This document shows, in pieces, positions 1 to 8,731 of a DNA stretch of 64,000 nt. Source of the DNA: JAGXFP01 sp039714535 (GTDB lineage Bacteria > Desulfobacterota > Desulfobulbia > Desulfobulbales > JAGXFP01); the NCBI GenBank assembly GCA_039714535.1, contig JBDLJC010000017.1:7296-71295 (forward strand). Reading direction: 5' to 3'. The notes beneath the pieces are model-generated. The model had not been told where the DNA came from and made no database searches. It saw nothing but the letters and a program-made list of their open reading frames with translations. The stretch's first letter is position 1. Every line of letters begins with the position of its first letter. The position numbers and the translations under genes were made by a program.

Positions 1-749
1 TGGCCGGACATTCAAAATGGGCTAATATCAAGCATCGGAAGGGGGCTGTAGATGCCAAGCGCGGTAAAATCTTCACCAAGTTGATCAAAGAGATCACCGT
101 GGCCGCCCGGCTGGGTGGTGGTGATCCTGCCGCCAATCCTCGTTTGCGTACGGCGATTGCCGCAGCCAAGTCGGTAAATATGCCCAAGGACAATGTCGAG
201 CGTGGCATCAAGAAGGGTACCGGTGAACTGGAAGGGGTAAACTACGAAGAGATCCTCTATGAGGGTTATGGCCCTGGTGGCGTAGCGGTATTGGTCGAGT
301 GTATGACCGATAACCGCAATCGCACGGTGGCTGATATCCGGATGATTTTCTCCAAGGCCAACGGTAATCTTGGCGAGTCCGGTTGTGTTGCCTATATGTT
401 TGATCGCAAGGGTTCCATCCTGGTCGATAAGGAAGTGATCGATGAAGAAAAACTGATGGATATTGCCCTTGAGGCCGGAGCGGAAGATGTGGTTGATGAT
501 GGCAGCGTCTTTCAGGTCCTGACCGAACCTTTGGAATTTGATGCTGTGCGGGAGGCAATCGAGGCGGAGGGTTTGACCTTCATTGAAGCTAATCTCGCCA
601 TGATTCCCCATAATGTCATCGATATACCCGACGAAAAAACGGCCAATCAGCTTATGAGGCTTCTGGATAGTCTCGAAGACTGTGATGATGTGCAGAACGT
701 TCATGCCAATTTTGATATTTCGGATGAGATTATGGAGGCTATTTCCTGA
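1..749 (+). CDS. yebC: YebC/PmpR-family protein (first base of start codon outside window)
   Basis: The window opens on TGGCCGGACATTC, which reads MAGHSKWANIKHRK once an A is supplied, so only the first base of the ATG is missing. The protein would be 249 residues, the normal length for the YebC/PmpR (DUF28, TACO1) family. Known members act as transcriptional regulators or as ribosome-associated factors that relieve stalling in translation. The acidic C-terminal half (IPDEKTANQLMRLLDSLEDC) is typical. It lies directly upstream of ruvC, the classic yebC-ruvC-ruvA-ruvB order. The family call is firm; regulator versus translation factor cannot be decided from sequence. Confidence 0.95.
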   Translation, partial: AGHSKWANIKHRKGAVDAKRGKIFTKLIKEITVAARLGGGDPAANPRLRTAIAAAKSVNMPKDNVERGIKKGTGELEGVNYEEILYEGYGPGGVAVLVECMTDNRNRTVADIRMIFSKANGNLGESGCVAYMFDRKGSILVDKEVIDEEKLMDIALEAGAEDVVDDGSVFQVLTEPLEFDAVREAIEAEGLTFIEANLAMIPHNVIDIPDEKTANQLMRLLDSLEDCDDVQNVHANFDISDEIMEAIS

Positions 750-770
750 GCATTTCGGGAGATATTGTTA

Positions 771-1256
771 TTGAAGATTCTGGGCATTGACCCCGGCTCC
801 CGGGCTACCGGTTATGGGATCATTGAAGTAAACAATGGGCGTTTGAATTTTGTCTGTTGCGGGGTAATCCGAGTTGGTGCTAAGCAGTCATTCCCGGAGC
901 GGTTGCTGGAGATTCACCAGGGGGTCGCCGAGGTAATCGAAAGTCACCGGCCTAACCGGGTTGCCATTGAAGAGGTCTTTATGGCCAAAAATCCCAGTTC
1001 CGCTCTTAAGCTTGGCCATGCCCGAGGGGTCCTGGTTTTAGCAGCCATGCAGCGTAGATTACCGCTGGCGGAGTATACGCCCCGCCAGGTTAAACAGGCG
1101 GTGGCGGGATATGGTAATGCAGATAAGGTGCAGATCCAGCATATGGTGAAGGCAATTCTTGCCCTGGCCAAGAGTCCTAGTCACGATGCCGCCGATGCCC
1201 TGGCAGTGGCGATCTGTCACGCCAATCATATCCAGTCTGGCCTTGATGCCTTGTAA
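771..1256 (+). CDS. ruvC: Holliday junction resolvase RuvC
   Basis: A 161-residue RuvC endonuclease that cuts Holliday junctions symmetrically together with RuvAB. The N-terminus reads LKILGIDPGS with the catalytic Asp at residue 7. IEEVFMAKNP carries the catalytic Glu near residue 67, and SHDAADALAVA near the C-terminus carries the last two metal-binding Asp residues. Two TTG codons are possible starts (765 and 771). I chose 771 because GGGAGA at 757-762 is then properly spaced and the Asp falls at position 7, as in E. coli. It is 21 bases after yebC and 30 before ruvA, so probably one operon. Confidence 0.95.
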   Translation: MKILGIDPGSRATGYGIIEVNNGRLNFVCCGVIRVGAKQSFPERLLEIHQGVAEVIESHRPNRVAIEEVFMAKNPSSALKLGHARGVLVLAAMQRRLPLAEYTPRQVKQAVAGYGNADKVQIQHMVKAILALAKSPSHDAADALAVAICHANHIQSGLDAL

Positions 1257-1286
1257 GCCGCCTAACTCAAAAGAGAGAGACAGTAA

Positions 1287-1904
1287 ATGATCGCCAGCCT
1301 CAGAGGGGTGCTTGCCCATAAGTCACCGGAACACCTGATCGTCGATGTCGGCGGGGTTGGCTACGAGGTTTTTTATTCACCGACCGGCCTCCACCGGCTG
1401 CCGGAAAATGGCGAGGAAATCTTTCTCTATATCTATACCAACGTCCGTGAGGATGCTTTTAATCTCTACGGCTTTCTGGATATCAAAGAGAAGGAGATGT
1501 TTGTTCTGCTTACCGGGATCTCCGGTATTGGGCCGAAGGTGGCGGTTAATATTCTGGCGGGGATGGGGCCTGCTGATCTGGCCAGTGCGATCGCCAACAC
1601 AGATCTGGGTCGCTTGGTCAAGTTGCCGGGCGTGGGCAAGAAGACGGCGGAAAGACTCTGCCTGGAACTTAAGGACAAGGTCCAGTTTGCCGTGGCCTCG
1701 GAATCAGTCGTGCTAGGCCCGCCCGATATTGGACCGGATGATCAGCAGAGTGCTGATGTGATCTCGGCTTTAGTTAATCTTGGTTATCCCCCCGCCAATG
1801 CCAGAAAGGCAATAGAGAAGGTGCGGGCAACAATCGGTGAGGATGGTTTTGGCGAATTATCCCTTGAAGAGTTACTAAGACAGGCCTTGAGGTCGATGGC
1901 GTGA
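1287..1904 (+). CDS. ruvA: Holliday junction branch migration protein RuvA
   Basis: A 205-residue junction-binding subunit of the RuvAB branch-migration motor. The N-terminal OB-fold starts MIASLRGVL. Two helix-hairpin-helix motifs follow (GISGIGPKVAVNIL and LPGVGKKTAERL), and the C-terminal domain that contacts RuvB ends at EELLRQALRSMA. Start ATG 1287 is preceded by AAGAGAGAGA. Its TGA overlaps the GTG start of ruvB by four bases, which implies translational coupling. No key element is missing. Confidence 0.96.
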   Translation: MIASLRGVLAHKSPEHLIVDVGGVGYEVFYSPTGLHRLPENGEEIFLYIYTNVREDAFNLYGFLDIKEKEMFVLLTGISGIGPKVAVNILAGMGPADLASAIANTDLGRLVKLPGVGKKTAERLCLELKDKVQFAVASESVVLGPPDIGPDDQQSADVISALVNLGYPPANARKAIEKVRATIGEDGFGELSLEELLRQALRSMA

Positions 1905-2932
1905 ATCACGAAGAACGGATACTGAGCGCCTCCGATGGCCGGGACGAGCAGCTGGATCTGGCCCTGCGGCCCCGTCTGCTTTCGCAGTATATAGGTCAGG
2001 AGCAGCTTAAAGAAAATCTGGAGATTGCTATCCAGGCCGCCCGGGGCCGGGGTGAACCGATTGATCATATCCTGTTCCACGGTTTTCCCGGCTTGGGCAA
2101 GACCACCCTGGCCTATATAATTGCCAACGAAATGCAGACCAGTATCCGGGTCACGTCGGGTCCGGTTATCGAGCGGGCCGGTGACCTGGCGGCTATCCTT
2201 ACCAGCCTCCAGGAAGGCGATGTGCTGTTTATCGATGAGATCCACCGGCTCAACCATACTGTTGAAGAGATTCTGTATCCGGCCATGGAGGATTTTCAGC
2301 TGGACCTCGTGATCGGTCAGGGCCCGGGGGCCCGCTCGGTGAAGATGGATCTGCCCAGATTTACCCTGGTGGGCGCCACTACCCGGACCGGACTGCTGAC
2401 CCCGCCGCTGCGTGATCGGTTCGGGGTGATCCTCAGGCTTGAATTTTACAAGGTTGCAGAGCTGGTGGAGATCGTTACCAGAGCGGCATTGGTTTTAGGC
2501 ATTAAGATTGACGCGGCCGGAGCCAGCGAGATTGCCGGTCGTTCCAGGGGTACACCCCGGATCGCCAACCGGCTGCTCAAGAGGGTTCGTGATTTTGCCG
2601 ATGTCAAGGCGGCGGGCCGGATTACCGCTGAAGTTGCCGATGCTGCCCTTACTATGCTGGCAGTTGACCCCCAGGGCCTGGACGAGATGGATCGGAAGAT
2701 AATCCTGACGATTATCGACAAATTCCGGGGCGGGCCGCTCGGAATCGATACCCTGGCAACCGCCGTCTGTGAAGAGAGAAACACCCTTGAGGATGTCTAT
2801 GAACCATTCCTGATCCAGCAAGGGTTTCTGGTCAGGACTCCGCGGGGGCGGATGGCTACCCAGCATGCCTATGAGCATTTTGAGCGGCCCTTTGTCGATA
2901 GTGGGGATGATAGCAACCCCAAGCTTTTTTAG
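1901..2932 (+). CDS. ruvB: Holliday junction branch migration ATPase RuvB
   Basis: A 343-residue AAA+ ATPase that forms hexameric rings on DNA and drives branch migration with RuvA. Visible motifs are Walker A GFPGLGKTTL, Walker B FIDEIHRL, sensor 1 LVGATTRTGLL with the arginine finger region PPLRDRFG, and the C-terminal winged helix DNA-binding domain (TPRGRMATQHAYEHF). Length is typical. GTG start overlaps the ruvA stop. A short A/T-rich gap with no convincing hairpin separates it from panB. Confidence 0.97.
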   Translation: MNHEERILSASDGRDEQLDLALRPRLLSQYIGQEQLKENLEIAIQAARGRGEPIDHILFHGFPGLGKTTLAYIIANEMQTSIRVTSGPVIERAGDLAAILTSLQEGDVLFIDEIHRLNHTVEEILYPAMEDFQLDLVIGQGPGARSVKMDLPRFTLVGATTRTGLLTPPLRDRFGVILRLEFYKVAELVEIVTRAALVLGIKIDAAGASEIAGRSRGTPRIANRLLKRVRDFADVKAAGRITAEVADAALTMLAVDPQGLDEMDRKIILTIIDKFRGGPLGIDTLATAVCEERNTLEDVYEPFLIQQGFLVRTPRGRMATQHAYEHFERPFVDSGDDSNPKLF

Positions 2933-3029
2933 AAAAAAGAGATGACTATTATCAGTAGTTACAGATCATTTCTTATATATGGTCTGGTTTTGATTTGAAT
3001 AGTTACAAAAATATTTGAAGGTGGGAGTT

Positions 3030-3881
3030 ATGCAGAAGGGGAAATTGACTGTTCCTGACATAATCGCCATGAAGAAGGCTGGTGAAAAGATCACCATGCT
3101 GACCGCCTATGATGTAAGTTTTGCCAGGATGCTTGACGGGGTCGGAATCGAGATGATTTTGGTTGGCGATTCTCTGGGCATGGTGGCGCTGGGCTACGAG
3201 TCGACGGTGCCGGTTACCATGGAGGAGATGCTCCATCATTGCCGGGCGGCCAGTCGTGGGATCGATAAGGCCCTGCTCGTTGGCGATATGCCGTTCATGT
3301 CCTACCAGACCAGTGGCTATGATGCCATTGTTAATGCCGGGCGCTTTATCAAGGAGGCCGGTTGCGATGCGGTTAAACTTGAGGGCGGAACCGAGGTCTG
3401 TGCAACGGTCAGTGGTATTGTCCGGGCCGGGATTGCGGTGATGGGGCATATCGGTCTCACCCCCCAGACGGCCGGTAATCTGGGCGGTTATAAGGTCCAG
3501 GGTCAGGATCTAGATTCGGCCCGGAAACTTCTGGAGTCGGCCCGGGATCTTGAGGCAGCAGGAGCCTTTGCGGTGGTGCTGGAATGCATTCCCGATAAAC
3601 TGGCGGCCCTGATCAGTGGGGAGCTTTCTATCCCGACCATCGGTATTGGGGCCGGGGTGGCTTGTGATGGTCAGGTCCTGGTTACCCATGACCTGTTGGG
3701 CATGTTCGAAAAATTCGTGCCGAAGTTTGTTAAATCATATGCTAATCTGGCCCCGCAGATCAAGGAAGCGGTAGCCTCTTATAAGAGCGAAGTAAAGAAC
3801 GGTTCCTACCCGGATGGTGAGCATAGTTTTGCCATGCAGGCAGATATTGCAGGCCTGATAGAAGATAAAAACAAAGATTAG
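3030..3881 (+). CDS. panB: 3-methyl-2-oxobutanoate hydroxymethyltransferase
   Basis: PanB (ketopantoate hydroxymethyltransferase) transfers a hydroxymethyl group from methylene-THF to alpha-ketoisovalerate, the first committed step of pantothenate and CoA synthesis. The TIM-barrel enzyme shows the Mg-binding VGDSLGM motif, KLEGG and GHIGLTPQ. An upstream TTG at 3015 is in frame, but GAAGGTGGGAG at 3017-3027 is a good ribosome-binding site for ATG 3030, giving 283 residues, a normal PanB size. No panC or panD is in the window. It is followed after about 40 bases by the fumarase alpha gene, which is functionally unrelated. Confidence 0.95.
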   Translation: MQKGKLTVPDIIAMKKAGEKITMLTAYDVSFARMLDGVGIEMILVGDSLGMVALGYESTVPVTMEEMLHHCRAASRGIDKALLVGDMPFMSYQTSGYDAIVNAGRFIKEAGCDAVKLEGGTEVCATVSGIVRAGIAVMGHIGLTPQTAGNLGGYKVQGQDLDSARKLLESARDLEAAGAFAVVLECIPDKLAALISGELSIPTIGIGAGVACDGQVLVTHDLLGMFEKFVPKFVKSYANLAPQIKEAVASYKSEVKNGSYPDGEHSFAMQADIAGLIEDKNKD

Positions 3882-3924
3882 TTTGACCGGACACTCCCTG
3901 GGAAATCATTAAAAAGATGACGGC

Positions 3925-4770
3925 ATGAAAACTATTGAAGTTGGAGAAATTACCGAAGCGGTAAAAGAGATGGCGATAGATGCGGCCTGCGATCTGGAAC
4001 CGGATATTCTTGAGGCCCTGGTTGTCGCCCGTGATCGTGAAAGTTCCCCCCTGGCCAAAGATCTGCTTGATCTGTTGCTGGTCAATGCGGATATTGCCAG
4101 CCGCGAACAGGTGCCGGTCTGTCAGGATACCGGCATCAGCGTGGTTTTTGTTTCGGTTGGCCAGGATGTCAGGATCAATGGTGATCTGGAAGATGCGGTC
4201 CAGGAGGGGGTCAAGCAAGGCTATGCGGATGGTTATCTGCGGAAGTCGGTGTGCGATCCGCTGACCAGAAAGAACACCGGGACCAATACGCCCGCCATAG
4301 TCCATCTGGAAAGCCACCCCGGCAGTGATCTCAAGATTTTCTATCTGCCCAAGGGTTGCGGTAGTGAGAACATGAGCCGTTTGCAGATGCTGTCGCCGTC
4401 GGCCGGGGTTGAGGGTATCGTAGATTTTATCTGTGAGACGGTGTTTGCGGCCGGGCCTAATCCCTGCCCGCCGTTGTTGATCGGCGTTGGTATCGGCGGC
4501 TCCTTTGAAAAGGCGCCAATTCTAGCGAAAAAGTCGTTGTTCCGGCCTCTTGGCGAGCATCATGAACGGCAGGATGTCGCTGAGCTAGAAAAAATCATTC
4601 TTGAAAGATTGAACAAAGAAGGGCAGGGCGTTGAAGGGATGGGCGGTAATAACACCGCGCTGGCTGTGCACGTCGAGGTGTTCCCCTCCCATATCGCCAG
4701 TTTGCCGGTGGCGGTGAACATCCAGTGTCACGCTCATCGCCATAAAGAAAGAATTTTGCTTGGGCGCTAG
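3925..4770 (+). CDS. Class I fumarate hydratase (or tartrate dehydratase) alpha subunit
   Basis: A 281-residue alpha subunit of the oxygen-sensitive [4Fe-4S] class I hydratase family (FumA N-terminal half / TtdA). Three cysteines sit where cluster ligands are expected: Cys66 in VCQDTG, Cys145 in KGCGSEN and Cys181 in NPCPPLLIGVG. The beta subunit is encoded downstream, so this is the two-subunit form common in anaerobes. Fumarase in a reductive or oxidative TCA branch is the likeliest role, but L-tartrate dehydratase subunits look alike. Its TAG stop directly abuts an inverted-repeat element (4771-4945) that separates it from its partner. Confidence 0.9.
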   Translation: MKTIEVGEITEAVKEMAIDAACDLEPDILEALVVARDRESSPLAKDLLDLLLVNADIASREQVPVCQDTGISVVFVSVGQDVRINGDLEDAVQEGVKQGYADGYLRKSVCDPLTRKNTGTNTPAIVHLESHPGSDLKIFYLPKGCGSENMSRLQMLSPSAGVEGIVDFICETVFAAGPNPCPPLLIGVGIGGSFEKAPILAKKSLFRPLGEHHERQDVAELEKIILERLNKEGQGVEGMGGNNTALAVHVEVFPSHIASLPVAVNIQCHAHRHKERILLGR

Positions 4771-4945
4771 TGTCCAGTCAAGAGCGAAATGTCGTAATAT
4801 TGCGAAGGTGTTTGGTGTGCCAGGAAGGCGCGGATGAAGGAGAATAGCAGCGCTATGTAACTGAATCAGCAACGCAGCAGGCGCGCCAAACAACGAGCAG
4901 GTAGCGCAAGACTCCGAGATGCGTCAGCTGAGCCTTGACTGGACA
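4771..4945. repeat. 175-bp terminal-inverted-repeat element between fumarase subunit genes
   Basis: The left end TGTCCAGTCAAG (4771-4782) is exactly the reverse complement of the right end CTTGACTGGACA (4934-4945). Inside, GTTTGGTGTGCC (about 4808-4819) can pair with GGCGCGCCAAAC (about 4879-4890), with two G-U wobbles. The transcript could therefore fold into a long branched hairpin. No ORF is evident. This is the shape of a MITE-like or REP-like element inserted between the alpha and beta genes of one enzyme. No clear target-site duplication is visible (flanks end CTAG and begin GTAG). Confidence 0.7.
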
Positions 4946-4995
4946 GTAGTCGCCTTAGACAAACTACACTCTAAGAGAGTAGAAGAAGGATAGCC

Positions 4996-5571
4996 ATGTC
5001 ATTTCTTAAAGTAAGACCAGCGGCCCTGGATAATCTGCGGGAAGTTGCAATTCCGTTTGCCGAGGGTGTTGTCGAAACCCTGAAGGCCGGTGACATGATT
5101 GGTTTGACCGGTCATCTGTACACCGCGCGAGATCAGACCCATCGCCGCCTCTGCGCGTTGTTGGATGAGGGGCATGAGTTGCCGGTCGATCTTGCCGGTC
5201 AGTTGCTTTACTATGTGGGACCGACTCCGGCCAAACTTGGGCAGGTTATCGGTTCGGCCGGGCCGACCACCAGCTATCGGATGGATGCTTATACGCCCAG
5301 GCTGCTGGATCTTGGTCTCAAGGCGACGCTTGGCAAAGGCAAGAGATCGCAGGCGGTGAGAGATGCCATGTTGGAGCACGGCGCCATCTATCTGGCCTCC
5401 ATCGCCGGGGCCGGTGCTTTGTTGGCGAAGAGTATTACCAAGGCCGAAGTTATTGCCTTCGAGGATGCCGGGGCCGAGGCCCTTTTTCGCTTCGAGGTCG
5501 AGAACTTCCCGGCGGTTGTCATTAACGATCTTGCTGGTAATGATTTTTACGAGATGTGTGGTGCTGCCTGA
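4996..5571 (+). CDS. Class I fumarate hydratase beta subunit
   Basis: A 191-residue beta subunit (FumA C-terminal domain / TtdB family) that completes the active site of the class I hydratase with the alpha subunit. Typical features are GDMIGLTGHLYTARDQTH, the GPTTSYRMD substrate-binding motif, and the GKGKRS stretch. Start ATG 4996 follows GAAGAAGGATAGCC. It is separated from the alpha gene by 225 bases, most of them an inverted-repeat element, which is unusual for a pair normally only a few bases apart. It converges on ctpA downstream. Confidence 0.9.
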   Translation: MSFLKVRPAALDNLREVAIPFAEGVVETLKAGDMIGLTGHLYTARDQTHRRLCALLDEGHELPVDLAGQLLYYVGPTPAKLGQVIGSAGPTTSYRMDAYTPRLLDLGLKATLGKGKRSQAVRDAMLEHGAIYLASIAGAGALLAKSITKAEVIAFEDAGAEALFRFEVENFPAVVINDLAGNDFYEMCGAA

Positions 5572-5787
5572 GCCGCTCCCCTTCCGATAATATTCTTGGA
5601 ATAGTTGTCTCTCCTGGGTCAATGGGAATTGTTCTCCCAATATAACTTTTGGTCTTGCCTGAATTAAAGCCCTGGCAATACCTTGCATTATGTCTGGTTA
5701 AAATAATGTGGCCGGTAAGGCGAGTGGCTGGGGAGCTTGGTTTAACCAGGCGTAGTGTCGCCGCCCATATATCTTAGAGGTTTAAAA

Positions 5788-5827
5788 AAGCCAGGGCCAT
5801 CTTCAATGCTGAAGATGGCCCTGGCTT
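5788..5827 (-). terminator. Strong rho-independent terminator of the ftsEX-envC-ctpA transcript
   Basis: A perfect 18-bp stem (5788-5805 with 5810-5827, loop ATGC) is followed, reading the minus strand, by a run of T residues (plus-strand AAAAAA at 5784-5789). It lies about 60 bases beyond the ctpA stop codon. Confidence 0.85.
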
Positions 5828-5844
5828 ACTCAAAGCTTACGGTT

Positions 5845-5881
5845 AAACCAGAAAATTATCCCTGATAATTCTCTGGTTTTT
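5845..5881 (+). terminator. Hairpin with T tract, end of the fumarase transcript
   Basis: A 16-bp stem with one mismatch (5845-5860 with 5864-5879, loop CCT) runs into TTTTT on the plus strand at 5877-5881. It lies in the gap between convergent fumarase beta and ctpA genes and could end rightward transcription before it enters ctpA. Confidence 0.5.
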
Positions 5882-5887
5882 GATAAA

Positions 5888-7276
5888 CTATTTCTTCATG
5901 GCTTGAGGGACAAAACCGGAGTAAACATTCAGTCCTTTCAATAACATCAGGGCGGTTCGTAACTGGTTGTCCTTAGCCAGTAGTTCTTGAGTTTTTTTGG
6001 CTTCTTCTTCAGCCTTTTCCTTGAGATCTTTTTTCTTATTTATTTTCTTTTTTTCTGCCTTCTCATCTTTACCTTCGGGGCCGTCACCGTTTTCTATATG
6101 ATGTTTCAGGTCTTTCTCCCGCAGGAATGTTTTCTTCTTTTTATTGTCTTGGTCATCAGTTGGCGGCTGGATTTTTTCAATGATAATGTCCGGCTCGATG
6201 CCTTTAGCTTGGATTGAACCGCCATTGGGAGTGTAGTAACGGGCGGTGGTTAAACGCAAACCAGCCCCGTTGCTCATGGGAATAATGGTCTGTACCGAGC
6301 CTTTGCCGAAAGTAGGGGTTCCGACAATCAGTGCTTTCTTGTGGTCCTGGAGAGCGCCTGCGACAATTTCGGATGCACTGGCACTGCCTTCATTAACCAT
6401 TACAACCATGGGGAAGTCGTATTTTTTACTGCTCGAGCGGGCATTATATGTGGTGTTCTGTTCTTTGATTCTACCCTTGGTGGAAACGAGTACTCCCTCA
6501 TCAATGAAGATATCTGCTATCTTAACTGATTGGGCGAGGAGGCCGCCAGGGTTGCTGCGCAGGTCAATTATCAGGCCGGAAATTCTGCCCTTACTGGAAA
6601 GTTCTTTGAGGGCTTTCTTGAAATCCCTGGTGGTTTTGGACTGGAAGTTTGATATGCGTATGTAAACATAGCCCGGCTCCAAAACCTTTGACCGGACACT
6701 TAAGAGCGGGATTACGTCTCTGATGATGGTATGCTCTTTCAGTTCGGTCCAACCTTCACGGTAGACTGAGATGTTGACCGTAGTCCCCTTGGGGCCGCGC
6801 ATTTTCTTCACGGCTTCCATCAGGGTCATGTCCTTGGTCAACTCGTTTTCGATTTTGACTATCTTGTCCCCAGCTTTAAGGCCGGCCCGGTCGCCCGGGG
6901 TCCCTTCAATTGGCGAAACAACGGTGAGGGTCGAATCCCGGATCGTGATCTCGATGCCGATGCCGGTAAAGCTACCCTTGGTTTCCATCTTAAGATCTTT
7001 GAAGTCATCTGGCTTCAGGTAGGATGAGTGGGGGTCCAGTGAAGACAGCATCCCCCGGATAGCTCCTTGGAGAACCTCTGTCGCATCCACACTTTCAACA
7101 TAATTTTTCTGAATAAGACTCAAGACATTCGAGAATACTTCGAGGCTCTTGTAGGTATCGTGTGGTTTGGCGTGTGCTGCGGGACCATTTGCCCATAAAG
7201 CCACGCTGAGAACAGGTGTGATGAGAAGGGCGATTAATAAAATTTTCCTGAGAGGTGATGTCTTCTTTCCATGCAT
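5888..7276 (-). CDS. ctpA: S41-family C-terminal processing peptidase (CtpA/Prc)
   Basis: A 462-residue periplasmic serine protease. An N-terminal signal/anchor (about 10-36) precedes a PDZ domain (about 100-185) and the S41 catalytic core. By comparison with CtpB, Ser300 in NEGSASASE, Lys325 in PTFGKGSVQ and Gln329 form the Ser-Lys-Gln triad. After the core comes a highly charged Lys/Glu-rich low-complexity stretch (about 370-430) that looks like a linker, then a short hydrophobic tail. Relatives cut C-terminal tails of periplasmic proteins, often peptidoglycan hydrolases, which fits its place at the end of the ftsE-ftsX-envC cluster. A terminator follows. Confidence 0.95.
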   Translation of the reverse strand: MHGKKTSPLRKILLIALLITPVLSVALWANGPAAHAKPHDTYKSLEVFSNVLSLIQKNYVESVDATEVLQGAIRGMLSSLDPHSSYLKPDDFKDLKMETKGSFTGIGIEITIRDSTLTVVSPIEGTPGDRAGLKAGDKIVKIENELTKDMTLMEAVKKMRGPKGTTVNISVYREGWTELKEHTIIRDVIPLLSVRSKVLEPGYVYIRISNFQSKTTRDFKKALKELSSKGRISGLIIDLRSNPGGLLAQSVKIADIFIDEGVLVSTKGRIKEQNTTYNARSSSKKYDFPMVVMVNEGSASASEIVAGALQDHKKALIVGTPTFGKGSVQTIIPMSNGAGLRLTTARYYTPNGGSIQAKGIEPDIIIEKIQPPTDDQDNKKKKTFLREKDLKHHIENGDGPEGKDEKAEKKKINKKKDLKEKAEEEAKKTQELLAKDNQLRTALMLLKGLNVYSGFVPQAMKK

Positions 7277-7419
7277 TGCGATAATCCTGTTTATGTAAAA
7301 GTATTCAAGTAATAAAAAGTCTGATTTTGATTATTTGCTAAGTTGTTAAAATGGCAGATGCTTTTTACAACCGCCACCTAATCAGAAGGCACTTTAGCAT
7401 TTTGCCGGCCCGCGGACAA

Positions 7420-8718
7420 TCAATTATTCCTGGGTTTTTTTTTGCCAGGTTGGATTGCAGCGTGGGTTGAGTTGATCGTGAGCAGACTTTTCTTGACCCA
7501 ATGCAACGGATTTAGCGGTTCGGTGCCGTGTCTTATCTCAAAATGAAGACCTTCGCCAAGCAGCCCCCCGCTTTCGGTCATGATCCCTATTACTTCGCCG
7601 GTGCTAACTATATCTCCTTCCTCTTTGTATAATTCAGCCGCCCGGGAGGTGAGGCTGTAATATTGATGATCGTGGTCGATAATGATCAGGTTGCCGTAAC
7701 CTTTCAATGGTCCGGCGAAAACAACCTTGCCGTTGTAGATTGCTTTAATTTCCTTGCCGGCCACGGTTTTGATATTGATGCCATCGGCAAAGGTGGTGAT
7801 CCCGAATTTGCCTTGTTTGGTTTTGCCGAAAAAAGATGTTACCGATCCGCGAACCGGCGGAATAAGTCGGCCCTTCATCGTGGGGAATCCCCGGTAAGAG
7901 CCCGGCCGCCTCTTTTTTGGGGAGGAATAAAAACGCTTTTGGGACTTCTGGCTGCTAACGAGTTTTTCTCTTAACTCGGCCAGGGTTTCAGTGAGACGGG
8001 TTGATGCGGCCTCCATTTCCTCAATGGCCCGCTGGTAGAGCTTCTTTTCGGTATCGACTCTGGCCAGCAGGAGCACGCGCTCTTGGCGAACGGTTTCCAG
8101 CTTGTTTTCCTGGTGCCTGATAGTGGTGATGACATCCAGAAGTTCACGTTGCTCCTCTTCCAGGATGTTTTTAATATCGGTCAGGGTTTCTATTTTCAGT
8201 CGGTAATTGTTGATCTCTTTCCGGTCATATTTAACTAGCGCCTTAAAGTATTCATTGAAATTCAGGAGCTCCGGCAGGTTGGCGGCTGAAAAAGTCACAT
8301 TCATAACGCCGATGTCACCCATTCGGTAAAAGGCGGCCAGTCTCTTTTGGACATGTTCTTTAACGGCGTCTTTCTCAAGATTCCTCTGGGCCACTTCGGT
8401 ACTTTTTTGTTTGATCAGCTTTTCATGCAGCGCGATTTTATTTTTAAATTTGGCCAGCTTGATCTTGCCCTCTTTGATGGACCGGTCAATCTCCTCCAGT
8501 TGGTCGAACAGGCTTGTTTCTTTAACTTTAGAAGACCGGACCAGCTCCTTGTGCTCTTCTATGCCTTTCTGGACCCGTTGGATTTTATGTTGCTGACGTT
8601 TGATCTTTTTGGCGATATTTGCCGGTTTAGCCTTTGCGGCAGACGCAGGAGTCACGGTTGGGCCGTCAAGGGAGAGTAGGGCAAAAGCTGCTATGCTGAG
8701 AAGGAGGTATTTGTTCAT
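7420..8718 (-). CDS. envC: EnvC-like murein hydrolase activator (coiled coil + degenerate LytM)
   Basis: A 432-residue periplasmic protein with a signal peptide (about 1-28, ending ASAAKA), a long coiled coil (about 35-260) and a C-terminal LytM/M23-like domain (about 305-415). In the LytM part the usual zinc ligands appear to be lost: GITTFADGIN lacks the first His of the HxxxxxxD signature, while LHFEIRHG is kept. This is the pattern of EnvC, which is not an enzyme but activates amidases and is controlled by FtsEX. ftsX ends up next to it (14 bases upstream on this strand), supporting the EnvC role over a true endopeptidase. Confidence 0.88.
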   Translation of the reverse strand: MNKYLLLSIAAFALLSLDGPTVTPASAAKAKPANIAKKIKRQQHKIQRVQKGIEEHKELVRSSKVKETSLFDQLEEIDRSIKEGKIKLAKFKNKIALHEKLIKQKSTEVAQRNLEKDAVKEHVQKRLAAFYRMGDIGVMNVTFSAANLPELLNFNEYFKALVKYDRKEINNYRLKIETLTDIKNILEEEQRELLDVITTIRHQENKLETVRQERVLLLARVDTEKKLYQRAIEEMEAASTRLTETLAELREKLVSSQKSQKRFYSSPKKRRPGSYRGFPTMKGRLIPPVRGSVTSFFGKTKQGKFGITTFADGINIKTVAGKEIKAIYNGKVVFAGPLKGYGNLIIIDHDHQYYSLTSRAAELYKEEGDIVSTGEVIGIMTESGGLLGEGLHFEIRHGTEPLNPLHWVKKSLLTINSTHAAIQPGKKKPRNN

Positions 8719-8731
8719 ATTAGACAGCGGT

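Noticed and set aside
3882..6700. The 14-mer TTTGACCGGACACT occurs at 3882-3895 and 6687-6700, with a partial match near 13877, and resembles the end of the element at 4771.
   Set aside because: Repeated 14-mers are expected by chance several times in 64 kb, and the second copy is inside the coding sequence of ctpA with normal codons.
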